The translations under genes were made by a program, and so were the position numbers. A model generated the notes under the pieces. That model worked only from the letters and a program-made list of their open reading frames with translations, had not been told where the DNA came from and did not search any database. 64,000 nucleotides of DNA, from NCBI RefSeq assembly GCF_001657475.1, contig NZ_LXEY01000016.1, positions 112,871 to 176,870 of the forward strand, in the 5' to 3' direction. This document shows, piece after piece, positions 61,140-64,000 of the stretch; the first letter of the stretch is position 1; each line of letters opens with the position of its first letter. The stretch is from Enteractinococcus helveticum. Its GTDB lineage: Bacteria; Actinomycetota; Actinomycetes; Actinomycetales; Micrococcaceae.

Positions 61140-62060
61140 TTATTCGCCGCCGGTGATCGTCTCAAAATGCTCCGGTAGAGCCACTATAGCTCGAAGCACT
61201 ATTTGCGATAACCAGTCAAGTATTTCTTGATCGTGGGTTGTAGAACGTCGATAGACCGATAATTCCAAGGATGCCATGTCAAACGGGAGCGGTTTCACGA
61301 CGAGTGGCCATGTTTTCGCCCATCCTGCCCCGATTGACTCCGGGACGATGGCAACAAGATCCGGTTGTGCTCGAAGTATCGGCGGAATACTTGCGAAGTG
61401 TTGAGCAACGACTGCAGGTCTTCGATATGTAGACGAACCGCGCTGGATGGATTCCAATTGATCCGAACCGGAGTCAGATGGCACAGCGACTCTTGGCAGT
61501 TGTAGCAACCGTGCGGTAGTTACCTCATCGGATGCCAGCGGGTGTTCAACCGACATAATCAGCCGGTAGGCCTGCGTCTTAACCAGAGTTCGTTCGAGAT
61601 CGCCGGGGATTCCGATCGGCGCAATTGCGATGTCCACTTCGCCTCGTCTAAGCTGTTGGGCTACCTGCTCGGTTTCTAGGCGCAGCACTTCAATATGGGC
61701 TTGTGGAGCAAGATTTCGCACCTCGAACACGATATTTGCCAGCCACCCGACCTCGCCCAGCTCAGACAAGGCGATGCGAAAAGTTCGAGTTGTTGTCCCG
61801 GGATCGAACGGTTCTATTCGACTAGTAACCCGCTCGATAGCAGTCAGTGCTTCACGAAATTGCGGGTAGGTGTCATTCGCGAACGATGTCACAGCCATCG
61901 TTCCTCTCCTTCTGATGAATAGTTCATCTTGAAGGCTGGCGCGCAGTTTGGCTAGTGATTGGCTCACGGCAGACTGCGTCACGAAAAGGCGTTCGGCTGC
62001 GGCCGTCAAACTCTTCATTTCGTAGATAGCAACGAAGACGCGCACCAAATTTAGATCCAC
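61140..62060 (-). CDS. LysR family regulator of O-demethylase gene
   Basis: This LysR protein of about 306 residues has the helix-turn-helix SLTAAAERLFVTQSAVSQSL and the effector core FRIALSELGEVGWLANIVFE, paralogous to the protein at 58911. The GTG start at 62060 is preferred because GAGG lies six bases upstream and it aligns with MDLNL of the paralogue; ATG 62072 and TTG 62078 are alternatives. It is divergent from the LigM-like gene, with a LysR-type box between them. Confidence 0.87.
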   Translation of the reverse strand: MDLNLVRVFVAIYEMKSLTAAAERLFVTQSAVSQSLAKLRASLQDELFIRRRGTMAVTSFANDTYPQFREALTAIERVTSRIEPFDPGTTTRTFRIALSELGEVGWLANIVFEVRNLAPQAHIEVLRLETEQVAQQLRRGEVDIAIAPIGIPGDLERTLVKTQAYRLIMSVEHPLASDEVTTARLLQLPRVAVPSDSGSDQLESIQRGSSTYRRPAVVAQHFASIPPILRAQPDLVAIVPESIGAGWAKTWPLVVKPLPFDMASLELSVYRRSTTHDQEILDWLSQIVLRAIVALPEHFETITGGE

Positions 62061-62092
62061 TGTCAGCCTCATAAGCAATCAAGCAACATGAT

Positions 62093-62112
62093 ATTAGTGA
62101 CTCTAATCATAG
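62093..62112. promoter_or_regulatory. LysR box before the O-demethylase gene
   Basis: ATTAG-TGACT-CTAAT (62093-62107) has the T-N11-A form of LysR sites. The overlapping GTGACTCTAATCATAG (62097-62112) matches the element upstream of the binding protein at 57193-57208. Confidence 0.55.
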
Positions 62113-62195
62113 ATTGTCTGGCTGTAACTTACGATCATTCCAGTGGCCATTCGATATTCGCTGGCCTGGAAACGCATGATACTCGGAGGATCAAT

Positions 62196-63593
62196 ATGTC
62201 ACAGTCCAGTGCAGGAACCATCGCATCAGCAAGTGCAACATCACAGTCAGCGGCTGAAGTTATCGCATCAGCCGGAGGAGTCACCTCAGCCCTTCGCAAC
62301 GCCCAGGCTGCACCGACTGTCTTTCCGGTGCAGCCAGAATTTACCAACTGGCGTTCGGAACAGCTCGCCTGGCGGGAAGCTGTTGCCCTGCTAGATCAGT
62401 CCCACCACATGACCGACCTATTCATCCAGGGCCCCGATGCACTGAAACTGCTCAGCGATCTTGGCATCAACAACTTCTCGAATTTCAAACCCAACATGGC
62501 CAAACAGTTCGTCGCCGTCAACCACGAGGGTTACCTCATTGGCGATGCCATTCTGGTGTATTTGGAAGACGGCCTATTTGATCTGATCGGCTGGCACATG
62601 GTCATTGACTGGGTTCAGTACCATGGCGAAACCGGCAACTACGATGTGACCTTTGAGCGCGATGCAAACTCAGCTGTCCGTGACGGCGACCCCCTGCAGT
62701 ACCGCTTTGAAGTCCAGGGACCAAATGCTGAACTGCTCATGGAAAAAGTCAGCTCCATTCCAATTGCGAAAACCAAATTCTTTGGCATGCTCGAATTCGA
62801 AATCGAAGGTCGCCGCATTCGTGCGATTCGCCACGGCATGGCTGGGCAACCCGGTTTTGAATTCTGGGGCCCATGGGAAGACTACGACCTGATCCGCAAT
62901 GCCTTACTGGAAGCTGGCAAAGACTTCGACCTGCAACTGGTCGGTTCGCTGGCATACTCGACCGCCAATCTAGAATCCGCATGGGTTCCCTCCCCCACCC
63001 CGGCCATCTTCACCGGTCAGGAAATGGAAGACTACCTGCAGTGGCTGCCTGCCTCCCGAATGGGCTCCATTGCTGGAAGCTACCAGTCTGACAACATTGA
63101 GGACTACTACAGCACGGTATTTGAAATCGGCTATGGTCGTCTGATCGATTGGGATCATGATTTCATCGGCAAAGACTCCCTAAAAGCCATGTCGGAACAG
63201 CAGCATCGCACCAAGGTATCGCTGGAATGGAGTTCAGAAGATCTTGCTGCAGTACAGCGCTCACTGTATGAAGCTGGCACCCCAGCGAAATACGTCAACT
63301 TCCCGAAGGCCCGCTACGGTCTGTACCAAGTGGACCGCGTAGAACGCGATGGAAAGCTGGTTGGCATCTCGCATGACGCCGGCTACCTAACCAATGAACA
63401 AGCTTTCGTGTCGTTGGCCAGCATCGACGCAGATCTTGCCGTGCCCGGCACCAAAGTCGAGCTCATTTGGGGCGAGGCGCCAAACTCGACCAAGCCCGCC
63501 GTTGAACCGCACCGACAGATCACCATCCGAGCAACAGTCCAGCCAGCTCCATATTCTCGCTTTGCACGTGAGTCCTACCGCAAGAGCTTTTAG
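62196..63593 (+). CDS. ligM: LigM-like tetrahydrofolate-dependent O-demethylase
   Basis: This 465-residue aminomethyltransferase (GcvT)-fold protein closely follows vanillate/3-O-methylgallate O-demethylases. Matching stretches are DQSHHMTDLFIQGPDALKLL, IRHGMAGQPGFEFWGPWEDY, LAYSTANLESAWVPSPTPAI and EIGYGRLIDWDHDFIGKDSL. Such enzymes move the methyl group of methoxy-aromatics to tetrahydrofolate. A Ser/Ala-rich N-terminal extension (residues 2-35) precedes the conserved part. GGAGGA five bases before ATG 62196 fixes the start. Regulation by the divergent LysR is likely. Related DMSP/betaine demethylases are a less likely alternative. Confidence 0.87.
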   Translation: MSQSSAGTIASASATSQSAAEVIASAGGVTSALRNAQAAPTVFPVQPEFTNWRSEQLAWREAVALLDQSHHMTDLFIQGPDALKLLSDLGINNFSNFKPNMAKQFVAVNHEGYLIGDAILVYLEDGLFDLIGWHMVIDWVQYHGETGNYDVTFERDANSAVRDGDPLQYRFEVQGPNAELLMEKVSSIPIAKTKFFGMLEFEIEGRRIRAIRHGMAGQPGFEFWGPWEDYDLIRNALLEAGKDFDLQLVGSLAYSTANLESAWVPSPTPAIFTGQEMEDYLQWLPASRMGSIAGSYQSDNIEDYYSTVFEIGYGRLIDWDHDFIGKDSLKAMSEQQHRTKVSLEWSSEDLAAVQRSLYEAGTPAKYVNFPKARYGLYQVDRVERDGKLVGISHDAGYLTNEQAFVSLASIDADLAVPGTKVELIWGEAPNSTKPAVEPHRQITIRATVQPAPYSRFARESYRKSF

Positions 63594-63614
63594 TTCGGCG
63601 CAATCGCTCCGCAC

Positions 63615-63645
63615 GGGCCTGATGTATACCTCCAAAGTCAGGCCC
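63615..63645 (+). terminator. Terminator of the O-demethylase gene
   Basis: GGGCCTGA and TCAGGCCC form a perfect 8-pair stem with a 15-base loop, followed by a T-rich run, 22 bases after the stop. Confidence 0.7.
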
Positions 63646-63812
63646 ATGTTTTGCTCTGAATCTCACGCCGGTTCAATAGTCACCATTGGCTCTTGAGTTA
63701 CTTCCGTAATGACGCAGCTTCTGACGGTGTCCCTATTTGTGCAATTTAAGCTGTCTCTCCACACCCCCTACGTATGCCTTGGTTTATTGACAAGAACCCC
63801 AGGCACACTGCA

Positions 63813-63936
63813 TTAAACCCGGTCGCGACCGACAGGTGCGCCGGAAAACGCATCCACCAGTTCGCCGTTTGTAGGCTCTTCGGAATTTTGGGTGTAGATC
63901 GGTTTGGTGACCGGGGTGTGTTGAAGGCATAAAAAA
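63813..63936 (-). pseudogene. C-terminal fragment cut off by an insertion element
   Basis: A minus-strand frame reads PVTKPIYTQNSEEPTNGELV and DAFSGAPVGRDRV, then stops at 63813-63815. The preceding residues lie within the presumed insertion element, so the 5' part appears displaced. The family is not recognised. Confidence 0.35.
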
Positions 63937-64000
63937 GTCGAGGTCTTCCGAAGATGGAAGTGCTCAAACAACACATCTAAAGAAAGACCTCGACATGCCC
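63937..64000 (+). mobile_element. Left end of an ISL3-like insertion sequence
   Basis: GTCGAGGTCTT (63937-63947) and AAGACCTCGAC (63984-63994) form an 11-base inverted pair immediately before ATGCCC at 63995, where a transposase reading frame probably starts. AAAGAAAGACCTCGAC matches the leader of the ISL3 transposase relic at 50.57 kb in 15 of 16 bases. The rest lies beyond the window. Confidence 0.5.

Noticed and set aside
1..64000. CRISPR arrays, tRNA and rRNA genes
   Set aside because: No regularly spaced direct repeats, cloverleaf-like sequences or rRNA stretches were seen; a tRNA scan would settle small RNAs.

Overview
The window looks like chromosomal DNA from a high-GC Gram-positive bacterium (Actinomycetota, probably Micrococcales; inferred from the genes, not tested). 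Reasons: IclR, Lrp, TetR, MarR and LysR regulators closely tied to catabolic operons, frequent GTG and TTG starts, an actinobacterial-type putrescine oxidase, a fused GTP cyclohydrolase II-reductase, RES/MbcA-type and AbiE toxin-antitoxin pairs, and several regulator starts that look leaderless. Base composition is roughly 55-60 percent G+C, with visibly more A+T-rich patches around the AbiE genes and the pseudogenes. No rRNA, tRNA or CRISPR array was seen.

Layout. 0.1-5.2 kb: Lrp and IclR regulators divergent from a branched-chain 2-oxoacid dehydrogenase operon (E1 alpha, E1 beta, E2). 5.2-11.5 kb: TetR regulator divergent from a putrescine-use operon (putrescine oxidase, universal stress protein, APC permease, aldehyde dehydrogenase). 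11.5-16.1 kb: GNAT acetyltransferase, a RES/MbcA-type toxin-antitoxin pair, a collapsed TetR-aldehyde dehydrogenase relic, an AbiEi/AbiEii pair with a large palindrome, and a decayed arylsulfatase. 16.2-21.4 kb: a TPP-dependent decarboxylase-like enzyme, an NAD(P)-binding protein, a surface-protein/MFS-transporter chimeric relic and a butanediol dehydrogenase. 21.6-25.4 kb: fused RibA-RibD reductase convergent with an operon for a zinc-less dehydrogenase, a divergent PTPS-fold protein and a glycosyltransferase. This is the best candidate for an undescribed pathway. 25.5-30.1 kb: a lipoprotein and a membrane protein of unknown role, and a tandem beta-lactamase-fold protein.

30.2-64 kb is a catabolic island. 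It holds a MarR-controlled acyl-CoA ligase/acyl-CoA dehydrogenase/binding-protein operon, a second binding protein and a complete TRAP transporter, with a metallo-beta-lactamase-fold hydrolase and an IclR regulator upstream. Next is a ring-ketone-type set (hydrolase, Baeyer-Villiger monooxygenase, alcohol and aldehyde dehydrogenases, two SDRs, a second IclR). Then comes a phenylpropanoid side-chain beta-oxidation cluster resembling cou/phd (SDR, amidohydrolase, acyl-CoA dehydrogenase, MaoC hydratase, CoA ligase, MarR). Last are two binding proteins, two paralogous LysR regulators and a LigM-like tetrahydrofolate-dependent O-demethylase. Together these suggest uptake and breakdown of plant- or lignin-derived aromatic and alicyclic acids, with side chains removed through CoA thioesters and methoxy groups removed to folate.

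Genome turnover is visible throughout: five or more pseudogenes, an ISL3 transposase relic at 50.2 kb, and the start of another ISL3-like element at the right edge. Four NMT1/SsuA-type binding proteins have no ABC permease or ATPase anywhere in the window.
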